From Dankookia rubra (GTDB lineage Bacteria; Pseudomonadota; Alphaproteobacteria; Acetobacterales; Acetobacteraceae): 64,000 nucleotides of DNA. A program made the translations under genes and the position numbers. Positions 39,872 through 47,263 of the stretch are shown here, piece by piece. Under the pieces are notes generated by a model. The model did no database searches, was not told the origin of the DNA, and worked only from the letters and a program-made list of their open reading frames with translations. The stretch's first letter is position 1. Each line of letters opens with the position of its first letter. The stretch lies in contig NZ_SMSJ01000005.1 in NCBI RefSeq assembly GCF_004355005.1, positions 186,001-250,000 on the forward strand, in the 5' to 3' direction.

Positions 39872-40597
39872 ATGACCCGCATCCTCGTCCTCAACGGCAA
39901 TACCACCCAGGCCGTCACCGACCGCATCGCCGAGGCCGCCCGGGCCGCGGCGCCGGCGGGGGCGACGACCGAGGCGGTGACCGCCCCCTTCGGGCTGCCG
40001 CTGATCGTCACCCGCGCCGACTGGCTGCTCTCCGGCCCGCCGATCCTGGAAGCCCTGGCGGCCAGGCGCGGCAGCTACGACGCCGCGGTCATCGCCGTCT
40101 TCGGCGACCCGGCGCTGGATGCGGCGAAGCTGCTGCTGGACGTGCCGGTGATCGGCATCTCGGAAGCCGCCTTCCATGCCGCCGCCATGCTGGGCCGGCG
40201 CTTCGGCATCGTCTCCTTCACCGCGGCGCTCAGGCCGATGTTCGAGGATTGCCTCGACCACCACGGCCTGCGCGCCCGCTGCGCCGGCTTCCGGATGGGT
40301 CCGACCGACGCCACCTACCCCGCCCAGCTCGGCGCGGCGGAGACGGCGCAGCTGCTGGCGCTGATCGACCAGTCGATCGCGGAGGACGGGGCGGAGGCGG
40401 TGATCCTGGCCGGCGGGCCGCTGGCCGGGCTGGCGGCGATGCTGCAGCCCTCGGTCGGCGTGCCGCTGGTGGACGGCACCGTCGCCGCGGTGCGGATGGC
40501 CGCCGCCCTGGCCGGGATGCCCCGGCCGCAGCGGCCGCGCCCCGCCCGGCCCTTGAGCGGCTATGGGGCGGAGGTGACCTCGCTCTACGGTGCGTGA
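39872..40597 (+). CDS. Asp/Glu/hydantoin racemase-family protein without catalytic cysteines
   Basis: 241 residues with the family fold: MTRILVLNGNTTQAVTDRI, ATT..VTAPFGLPLIVTRAD, AVIAVFGDPALDAAK, VPVIGISEAAFHAAAMLGRRFGIV, and AVILAGGPLAGLA. In hydantoin racemases the two catalytic Cys lie in VIACFGDPG-like and LGCAGM-like segments; here they read AVFGDP and LAGGPLAG, so both are missing. This Cys-less form occurs as its own subgroup, as far as I know, with no settled function. It is preceded by tarD and a broken gene; a link to hydroxyacid or hydantoin metabolism is only a guess. Confidence 0.82.
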   Translation: MTRILVLNGNTTQAVTDRIAEAARAAAPAGATTEAVTAPFGLPLIVTRADWLLSGPPILEALAARRGSYDAAVIAVFGDPALDAAKLLLDVPVIGISEAAFHAAAMLGRRFGIVSFTAALRPMFEDCLDHHGLRARCAGFRMGPTDATYPAQLGAAETAQLLALIDQSIAEDGAEAVILAGGPLAGLAAMLQPSVGVPLVDGTVAAVRMAAALAGMPRPQRPRPARPLSGYGAEVTSLYGA

Positions 40598-40666
40598 TCG
40601 CCCGGTGGGTTGCCGGCCGGGGCGCGGCAGCGTTCCTGGCCGGAACGGATCCGGGACCTTCTCACC

Positions 40667-41764
40667 ATGCCGATGGCTAGCTGGCTGCGCCTCGCAGCCG
40701 GATGGGGCAGCGTTGCCGCCTTCTTCACCTTCGGCGCGGGGTGGCTCGCGGGCCTCGCCGACCCACTAGCGGCGGCCGGCCTTTTCGCCTGGCTGCTCGG
40801 CCTCATCATTTGGCTCGCCTTCGGGGTGGTGCACGAGGCCGAGGAGCTGGCGGAGATGCTGGGCGAGCCCTATGGCACGCTCATCCTCACGCTCTCGATC
40901 GTCATCATCGAGGTCGCGCTGATCAGCGCCGTGATGCTGGGGACGAAGGAGGCTCCGGAACTCGGCCGCGACACCATGTTCGCGGTGCTGATGATCGTCC
41001 TCAACGGTGTGGTCGGGCTCGGCCTGCTGGTCGGCGGGATGCGGCACCGCGAACAGTCCTACAACCTGCAGGGCGCGGCGGCCTACCTGGCGGTGATGAT
41101 CCCGCTCTCGGTCATCGCGCTGGTGCTGCCGAACTTCACCACTTCGACCGCCGACGGGTCGCTGACGCCGGTGCAGGCGGGGTGCTTCTCGCTCTTCACC
41201 ATCCTGCTCTACGGCATCTTCCTCTGGCTGCAGACCGGCCGGCACAGCGGCTTCTTCGTCGACCCGGCGGAGGCCGACGCGCTCCGGCTGGAAGGGCCGC
41301 CGCGGAAGCGCGGCGCCGTGCTGCCGCATGTCGGGCTGCTGCTGGCGAACATCCTGCCGATCGTCATCCTGGCGAAGAGCCTCGCCGCGGTGCTGGATTT
41401 CGGCATCCACGCGCTTGGTGCCCCACCCGCCCTCGGCGGCGTGCTGATCGCCATGGTGGTCTTCACGCCGGAGGGGCTCTCGGCGCTGCGGGCGGTGGCG
41501 GCGAACCAGCTGCAGCGGGCGGTCAACCTCTGCCTCGGCGCCGCCGCCTCGACGCTCGGGCTAACGGTGCCGGCGGTGCTGATGATCGGCCTGCTGACCG
41601 GGCGGACCGTGGTGCTCGGCCTGTCCGCAAGCAACATGGTGCTGCTGGTGACGACGCTGATCCTCAGCGGCCTCACCTTCTCCGGCCCGCGCACCACCAT
41701 GCTGGAAGGCGCGGTGCACCTGACGCTGTTCGGGGTCTTCTTCGTGCTGATCTTCAGCCCGTGA
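40667..41764 (+). CDS. Calcium/proton antiporter, ChaA/CaCA family
   Basis: About 365 residues and 10-11 membrane helices, the length of E. coli ChaA. The two ion-binding repeats are visible: HEAEELAEMLGEPYGTLIL with IVIIEVALI in the first half, and FTPEGLSALRAVAANQLQRA with LGAAASTLGLTVP in the second. An in-frame ATG 57 bases upstream is possible but adds a non-family tail. Inner-membrane Ca2+(Na+)/H+ exchange is the expected role. The stop is 6 bases from the convergent methyltransferase stop. Confidence 0.88.
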   Translation: MPMASWLRLAAGWGSVAAFFTFGAGWLAGLADPLAAAGLFAWLLGLIIWLAFGVVHEAEELAEMLGEPYGTLILTLSIVIIEVALISAVMLGTKEAPELGRDTMFAVLMIVLNGVVGLGLLVGGMRHREQSYNLQGAAAYLAVMIPLSVIALVLPNFTTSTADGSLTPVQAGCFSLFTILLYGIFLWLQTGRHSGFFVDPAEADALRLEGPPRKRGAVLPHVGLLLANILPIVILAKSLAAVLDFGIHALGAPPALGGVLIAMVVFTPEGLSALRAVAANQLQRAVNLCLGAAASTLGLTVPAVLMIGLLTGRTVVLGLSASNMVLLVTTLILSGLTFSGPRTTMLEGAVHLTLFGVFFVLIFSP

Positions 41765-41770
41765 CGCCGT

Positions 41771-42592
41771 TCAGCCCCGCGCGACGACCACCTCGGCATA
41801 GTCGGAGGGCACCCGCATGGTGCCGTCGGTGGCCGTGTTGAAGCGGCCGACCAGGCCGCGCAGGTCCTCGGCCAGCGCCGCCTGCCCCGCAGCGTCCAGC
41901 GCCAGGAAGGCCTTGTGGACCGGCCCGTACCAGGTCCGGAAGACCCCGATGAAATGGTCGGCCGAGCGGTAGCGTAAGACGAAGCTGCGGTCGTTCACCA
42001 GGATGCCGGCCGCCCCGGCAAAGTGCTCCTCCAGCCACGGCCGGCTGCCCCAGAGCGCGGGGGACTTCACCCCGGCCGGCGGCGGCACATGCCGGCCCAG
42101 CGTGCGGAAGAGCTGGCCGATGAAGCCCTCCGGCATCCAGTTCGCCATGCCGATCCGCCCGCCGGGGCGGCAGACCCGCAGCATCTCCCGCGCCGCCGTC
42201 GCTTGGTCCGGCGCGAACATCACGCCGAAGGTGGAGACCACGGCATCGAAGCTCGCATCCGGGAAGGGCAGCGCCTCCGCATCCGCGACCTGGGAGCCGA
42301 TCTCGAGTCCTTCGGCCTCGGCCCGGGCGCGGCCGCGGGCCAGCAATGCCTCGACATAGTCGGTCGACATCACGGTGCACCAGCGGCGGGCGAAGGCGAG
42401 CGTCGCATTGCCGTTGCCGGCCGCGACATCCAGCACGCGGGCACCGGGCGCCAGGTCCATCGCCTCGGCCAGCAGTTCCCCGGTGAGCTGCAGCGTGGTG
42501 CCGATCCGGGCATAGTCGCCGGAGGCCCAGGCGGCATTCTGCCGGGCCTTGATCGCGGCATAGTCGGGGGCGTCCTGGGTCGTCGTGGTCAT
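41771..42592 (-). CDS. Class I SAM-dependent methyltransferase (UbiE/Methyltransf_11 type)
   Basis: 273 residues. SAM-binding motif I VLDVAAGNGNATLAFA near residue 55, motif II around ADAEALPFPDASFDAVVSTFG, then REMLRVCRPGGRIGMANW. The C-terminal part (FRTLGRHVPPPAGVKSP, WGSRPWLEEHF) is shared by many bacterial methyltransferases of unknown substrate. The ATG at 42592 starts MTTTTQD; an ATG 18 bases earlier is an alternative. It is divergent from the TPR regulator (180-base gap, no clear promoter seen). Confidence 0.88.
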   Translation of the reverse strand: MTTTTQDAPDYAAIKARQNAAWASGDYARIGTTLQLTGELLAEAMDLAPGARVLDVAAGNGNATLAFARRWCTVMSTDYVEALLARGRARAEAEGLEIGSQVADAEALPFPDASFDAVVSTFGVMFAPDQATAAREMLRVCRPGGRIGMANWMPEGFIGQLFRTLGRHVPPPAGVKSPALWGSRPWLEEHFAGAAGILVNDRSFVLRYRSADHFIGVFRTWYGPVHKAFLALDAAGQAALAEDLRGLVGRFNTATDGTMRVPSDYAEVVVARG

Positions 42593-42772
42593 GGCGGTCT
42601 CTCCCATCGGGCATGACCGGTATCGCCCGACCGGGCGCCGCCTGCTTGGGGGTTGCCCGGGAATTGGCTTGACCCTGCAGGGGGAATGCCCGGTGATTGC
42701 CGGGTGAAACCGGAGGGGTGTCCACCGGGGGCCATCCGGGCGATGCGGCCGCCGGCAGCTGGGGTCGCGGCG

Positions 42773-44287
42773 ATGCTGTACCGGTTCGACGGGTTCGAGC
42801 TCGACCTGGGGCGCTACGAGCTGCGCCGCGACGGCGCGCCCTGCCATGTCGAAAAGCTGGTCTTCGACCTGCTCGCCTTCCTGGTTCGCAATCCTGGCCG
42901 GGTGGTGGGGCGGGAAGAGGTGGTCGACCAGGTCTGGCAGGGCCGCGCGGTGTCGGAGGCGACGATCTCCTCCTGCGTCAAGGCGGCCCGGCGGGCGCTC
43001 GGCGACAGCGGGGACGACCCGACCTATATCCGCACCATCCGCGGCCGCGGCTTCGAATTCACCGGCAGGGTGACCGCGCCGGCCACGGCGCCAGAGGCCG
43101 CTGCGCCGGCCGAGGCCTCGCCGCTGCCGATCCTCGCCGTGCTGCCCTTCGCCAATCTCAGCGCCGAGGCGGACGCCTATTTCGCCGATGGGCTGACCGA
43201 GGACATCATCATGCACCTGGCGCGGTTCCGCGACCTGCGGGTGATCGCCGGCGCCTCCACCTTCCGCTTCAAGGGACGGGAGGTGGACCTGGCGGAGATC
43301 CGCGCCCGGCTGCGGGCCGGCTATGTCGTGCAGGGCAGCGTGCGGCGCGATGCCGGCCGGGTGCGGATCTCGGCCCAGCTCGCCGATGCGGCCACCGGGC
43401 TGCAGCTCTGGGGCGACCGCTACGACCGGGAGATGGGCGACATCTTCGCCCTGCAGGACGAGGTCACGCGCACCATCGCCGCGACGCTCGGCGTGACCAT
43501 GCAGGCGGCCGCGCTGCAGCGGGCGCTGGTCAAGAAGCCGGTGGAGCTCGACGCCTACGACTGCCTGCTGCGCGCCCGGCGCTATACCTGGATGCTGAGC
43601 GCCGAGGCGCATGCCGAGGCGCGCGAGCTGCTGGAGCGGGCGGTGGAGCTCGACCCGCTGTCATCGGATGCCCACGCCCTGCTGGCCAATGTCTATCTCG
43701 GCGAGCACCGCTTCGCCATGAACCCGCGCCCGAACCCGATCGGCCGCGCCCTGGTGCATGCCCTGGCGGCGACGCAGCTCGACCCGCAGAATGCCTATGC
43801 GCGCTGCTGGCTGGCGATCGTGCATTTCTTCAGGGGCGAGAACGACCGCTTCGAGGTCGAGGCGCGGCGCGCGCTCGAGCTCAACCCGAACGACCCGGAG
43901 ACGCTCGCCGATATCGGCCACTACCTCGCCTTCATGGGGGAGTTCGAACGCGGGGCCACCCTGTCGGAGCGGGCGCGGCGGCTGAACCCGCTGCACCCCG
44001 GCTGGTACTTCTTCAGCTTCGCCCGGCTGCACTACAGCCAGCGCCGCTATGCCGAGGCCTCCGCCGACCTGCAGCGCACCGGGCTGCCGCATTTCTACTG
44101 GACGCACCTGCTCTCGGCCGCGGCGCTCGGGCAGATGGGGCACCCGGATGCACCGGCGGCGCTGGCGCGGATCTTCGCCCTGAAGCCGGATGTCTCGGCG
44201 CGGGACGAACTGCGCAAGTGGAATGCCGCGCCGGACGACCTCGAGCACATCATGGACGGCCTCAGGAAGGCGGGGCTGCCGGCGTGA
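42773..44287 (+). CDS. Winged-helix regulator with TolB-like and TPR domains
   Basis: 504-residue protein. Residues 1-95 form an OmpR-type winged helix (LYRFDGFELDLGRYELRR, VSEATISSCVKAARRAL, YIRTIRGRGFEF). Residues ~112-225 are the TolB-like/FlgO domain found in such regulators (AVLPFANLSAEADAYFADGL, GYVVQGSVRRDAGRVRISAQLADA). The rest contains TPR helices. No membrane helix is visible between the domains, unlike CadC. Such proteins are often labelled adenylate cyclase because of shared TolB/TPR parts, but there is no cyclase domain. Its 3' end overlaps the convergent FkbM gene by 26 bases. Confidence 0.85.
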   Translation: MLYRFDGFELDLGRYELRRDGAPCHVEKLVFDLLAFLVRNPGRVVGREEVVDQVWQGRAVSEATISSCVKAARRALGDSGDDPTYIRTIRGRGFEFTGRVTAPATAPEAAAPAEASPLPILAVLPFANLSAEADAYFADGLTEDIIMHLARFRDLRVIAGASTFRFKGREVDLAEIRARLRAGYVVQGSVRRDAGRVRISAQLADAATGLQLWGDRYDREMGDIFALQDEVTRTIAATLGVTMQAAALQRALVKKPVELDAYDCLLRARRYTWMLSAEAHAEARELLERAVELDPLSSDAHALLANVYLGEHRFAMNPRPNPIGRALVHALAATQLDPQNAYARCWLAIVHFFRGENDRFEVEARRALELNPNDPETLADIGHYLAFMGEFERGATLSERARRLNPLHPGWYFFSFARLHYSQRRYAEASADLQRTGLPHFYWTHLLSAAALGQMGHPDAPAALARIFALKPDVSARDELRKWNAAPDDLEHIMDGLRKAGLPA

Positions 44288-45026
44288 TGCGGGCCGGCTC
44301 GGCGCAGGCATAGACGTCGCCGCTATTCGCCGCGGCCGGCAGGCCGGCGATCCAGGCGGCCATGCCGGCGGCGTCCAGCGGGGCGGGATGGGCGAATGCC
44401 ATGCTCTCGCCGAGGCAGGCATTGAAGGCGCGGTAGCCCAGGCCCGAGAGGCGGTCGAGGCAGGCGAAGGCGACGCCGCGCTGGATGGTGGTGAACTCGA
44501 AGGACAGCGTGCGCGGCGCGAAGGAGAGTCCGGCCAGCGCCGCCGCCTCGTAGCCCTCGACGTCGAGCTTGATCAACGCCGGCCGGCCATGCGTGGCAGC
44601 GAGCGCGTCCAGCGTGGTCACCGGCAGGGTGATCTCGGCGTCCCAGCGCTGGCCCTCCCAGCCGGGCGCGCCGTCCGCCGCGGCGATGAAGTCGGGGCTG
44701 GCGGTGGCGACGGTGGGATTGGCCGTGTTCAGCCGCAGCACCGCCTCGCCCGGCGCGGCGCCGACCAGGGCGGCGACCCGTGCCATCCCGGCATCCCGGC
44801 CATAGAGCAGCCGCAGCAGCCGGGCGAGCCGCGGCTGCGGCTCCACCGCCACCACCCGCGCGCCGAGCCGGCGGAAGCTGGCGGCACGGTCGCCGACGTG
44901 CGCGCCGATGTCGAAGGCGAGCTCGCCGGGCGTGAGGAAGCGGCGATGGAAACCGTCGAGCCGCGCGGCCCGGCCCGGCGCGTGGTAGGTCCGCAGCGAC
45001 CGGCCGATGGCCTGGGCAGTGGTCAC
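44262..45026 (-). CDS. FkbM-family methyltransferase
   Basis: 254-residue SAM-dependent methyltransferase. Motif I FDIGAHVGDRAASFRRLG, acidic strand end VVAVEPQP, and the FkbM box LIKLDVEGYEAAAL near residue 160. GTG start within a GTGA overlap with the upstream GST stop, so the two are translationally coupled. FkbM proteins O-methylate sugars or polyketides; the substrate here is unknown. The last residues overlap the end of the regulator gene on the other strand. Confidence 0.85.
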   Translation of the reverse strand: MTTAQAIGRSLRTYHAPGRAARLDGFHRRFLTPGELAFDIGAHVGDRAASFRRLGARVVAVEPQPRLARLLRLLYGRDAGMARVAALVGAAPGEAVLRLNTANPTVATASPDFIAAADGAPGWEGQRWDAEITLPVTTLDALAATHGRPALIKLDVEGYEAAALAGLSFAPRTLSFEFTTIQRGVAFACLDRLSGLGYRAFNACLGESMAFAHPAPLDAAGMAAWIAGLPAAANSGDVYACAEPARITPAAPPS

Positions 45027-45691
45027 GCCGCGGGCGGGGTTTCGTAGCCCGCGAGCCGCCATGCGGCGGGCTCGGCCAGCGCCTCGGCATACCAGCGCGC
45101 GACCAGCGGATGGGCGCGGACGGCGGCCATGTAGGCCCGGGTCGCCGCCGTCAGCGCCGGCTGCCAGGTCAGGAACCGGCCGACCACCGGGGCATACATC
45201 GCATCGGCCAGGCCGAAGCGCGGGCCGAACAGGAAGGGGCCGCCATGCGCCGCCAGCGCCCCGGCCCAGGCGGCCTCGATGCGGGCGATATCCTTCAGCG
45301 CCTCCGGCGTCCGGCCGAGGCCGGCGAAATCGGCTCCGGCATTGAACCACATGGCCTGGCGCAGGCCGCGGAAGCCGGCCGCCATCTCGGCCGAGAGGGA
45401 GCGGGCCGCGGCCCGCGCCGCGCGGTCCTCCGGCCAGAGGCCGGGGGATTGCTCGGCGCAGTATTCGCAGATCGACAGGCTTTCCCAAGCCCGGGCGCCG
45501 CGGTGTTCCAGGTAGGGCACCAGGCCCGCGGGGGTGGCGGCGGCGATCGCCGGCGTCACCGGCCCGGCATCGCGGACGAAGGGGATCAGCACTTCCTCGA
45601 CATCCAGCCCGGCCAGGTGCACGGCCAGCCAGCCGCGCATGGACCAGGAGGAATAGCGCTTGTTGCCGATCAGCAGGCGGCCTTCGGGCAT
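45023..45691 (-). CDS. Glutathione S-transferase family protein
   Basis: 222 residues. Thioredoxin-like N-terminal domain with NKRYSSWSMRGWLAVHL, where the Ser pair in SSWS is the usual catalytic Ser region, cis-Pro in GLVPYLEHRG and SLSICEYCAEQ for glutathione binding; all-alpha C-terminal domain from about residue 95 (DFAGLGRTPEALKDI, FLFGPRFGLADAMYAPVV). Its stop overlaps the FkbM start. It is divergent from the aminotransferase (113-base gap). Confidence 0.9.
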   Translation of the reverse strand: MPEGRLLIGNKRYSSWSMRGWLAVHLAGLDVEEVLIPFVRDAGPVTPAIAAATPAGLVPYLEHRGARAWESLSICEYCAEQSPGLWPEDRAARAAARSLSAEMAAGFRGLRQAMWFNAGADFAGLGRTPEALKDIARIEAAWAGALAAHGGPFLFGPRFGLADAMYAPVVGRFLTWQPALTAATRAYMAAVRAHPLVARWYAEALAEPAAWRLAGYETPPAA

Positions 45692-45804
45692 GGCGGAAAA
45701 TCCGGACTGGCGTGCAACCGTCCCTTAGCACGGCCCGGCCCGCACGGCACCTTGCCGGGGAGCGCCCCGGGGTGTTGTTTAGGCGATCCGCCGGAGCCGC
45801 CCCG

Positions 45805-47136
45805 ATGAACGAGTTGAACGTACCGCGTCCGAACAACCTCGACGCCTATTGGATGCCCTATTCGGACAACAAGTACTTCAAGGCCAACCCGCGGATGATC
45901 GCCCGGGCCGAGGGCATGTCCTACTTCACCCCGGACGGGCGGGAGATCCTGGACGGCACGGCCGGCCTCTGGTGCTGCAACGCCGGCCACGGCCGGCGGG
46001 AGATCAAGGAGGCGATCCAGCAGCAGGCCGCCATCCTCGACTACGCGCCGACCTTCCAGCTCGGCCATCCCATCGCCTTCGAGGCCGCGGCGCGGATCGC
46101 CGAGCTGACGCCGGAGGGAATGGACAAGGTCTTCTTCACCAATAGCGGCTCGGAGAGCGCCGACACCGCGCTGAAGATCGCGTTGGCCTACCACAAGGCC
46201 CGCGGCGAGAGCTCCCGCGTCCGGCTCATCGGCCGGGAGCGCGGCTACCACGGCGTCGGCTTCGGCGGCATGTCGGTCGGCGGCATCGGCGGCAACCGCA
46301 AGCAGTTCGGTGCCCTGCTGCCCTATGTCGACCACCTGCCGCATACCCACGGCATCGAGGCCAACCTGTTTGCCAAGGGCCAGCCGGAGCACGGCGCGCA
46401 CCTGGCCGAGGTGCTGGAGAACCTCGTCGCGCTGCACGGCGCCGAGACCATCGCGGCGGTGATGGTGGAACCGATCGCGGGCTCGACCGGCGTGCTGGTG
46501 CCGCCCAAGGGCTACCTGGAGCGGCTGCGGGAGTTGTGCACGAAGCACGGCATCCTGCTGATCTTTGACGAGGTCATCACCGGCTTCGGCCGGATCGGCA
46601 CGCCCTTCGGCGCCGAGCGCCTGGGCGTCACCCCCGACATCATCACCATGGCCAAGGGCCTGACCAATGCCGCGGTGCCGATGGGCGCGGTCGCGGTCCG
46701 CAACGGGGTCTACGACGCGATCGTCGACGGCGCGCCGGCGGGGATCGAGCTGTTCCACGGCTACACCTATTCCGGCCATCCGCTGGCGGCCGCCGCGGCG
46801 ATCGCCACCATGGAGCTGCACCGGGCCGAGGACCTGCCGGGCCGCGCCCGCGCCATCGAGCCCTATTGGCAGGAGGCCGCGCACAGCCTGCGGTCCTCGC
46901 CCAACGTGATCGACATCCGCGACTACGGGCTGATCGCCGGGATCGAGCTGGCGCCGCGCGCGGGCAAGGCCGGGCAGCGCGCCATGGACGTGTTCCGCCG
47001 CTGCTTCGACGACGGCGTGCTGGTGCGGGTGACCGGCGACATCGTGGCCCTGTCCCCGCCGCTGATCATCGAGAAGCCGCATGTCGACCGGCTGATCGGC
47101 ACGCTGGACGCGGCGATCCGGGCGGAGGCGGCCTAG
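45805..47136 (+). CDS. Omega-amino acid:pyruvate aminotransferase (class III, PLP)
   Basis: 443 residues. Opens with PNNLDAYWMPYSDNKYFKANPR, a hallmark of beta-alanine/omega-amino acid:pyruvate transaminases, then GTAGLWCCNAGHGRREI, FFTNSGSESADTALKIAL, GRERGYHGVGFGGMSVGG, IFDEVITGFGR and the PLP Lys284 in MAKGLTNAAVPMGAV. It transfers amino groups from beta-alanine or similar omega-amines to pyruvate. No partner semialdehyde dehydrogenase is beside it. The 127-base gap that follows ends at the convergent RTX gene. Confidence 0.9.
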   Translation: MNELNVPRPNNLDAYWMPYSDNKYFKANPRMIARAEGMSYFTPDGREILDGTAGLWCCNAGHGRREIKEAIQQQAAILDYAPTFQLGHPIAFEAAARIAELTPEGMDKVFFTNSGSESADTALKIALAYHKARGESSRVRLIGRERGYHGVGFGGMSVGGIGGNRKQFGALLPYVDHLPHTHGIEANLFAKGQPEHGAHLAEVLENLVALHGAETIAAVMVEPIAGSTGVLVPPKGYLERLRELCTKHGILLIFDEVITGFGRIGTPFGAERLGVTPDIITMAKGLTNAAVPMGAVAVRNGVYDAIVDGAPAGIELFHGYTYSGHPLAAAAAIATMELHRAEDLPGRARAIEPYWQEAAHSLRSSPNVIDIRDYGLIAGIELAPRAGKAGQRAMDVFRRCFDDGVLVRVTGDIVALSPPLIIEKPHVDRLIGTLDAAIRAEAA

Positions 47137-47263
47137 CGCGCCGGCCGGCAGGCCGCCGCCCGGGGCCAGGCGCGGTCCGGGCGGCCGGGCCGCGCGCCGC
47201 AGCCTGTGGTCCCGAGCAGCAGGTCCGGCCGGGCGGGCCTTCCCGCCCGCCCGCCACCTGCCC

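Noticed and set aside
42773-44287. Adenylate cyclase
   Set aside because: No class III cyclase domain; only the TolB-like and TPR parts that cause this label.
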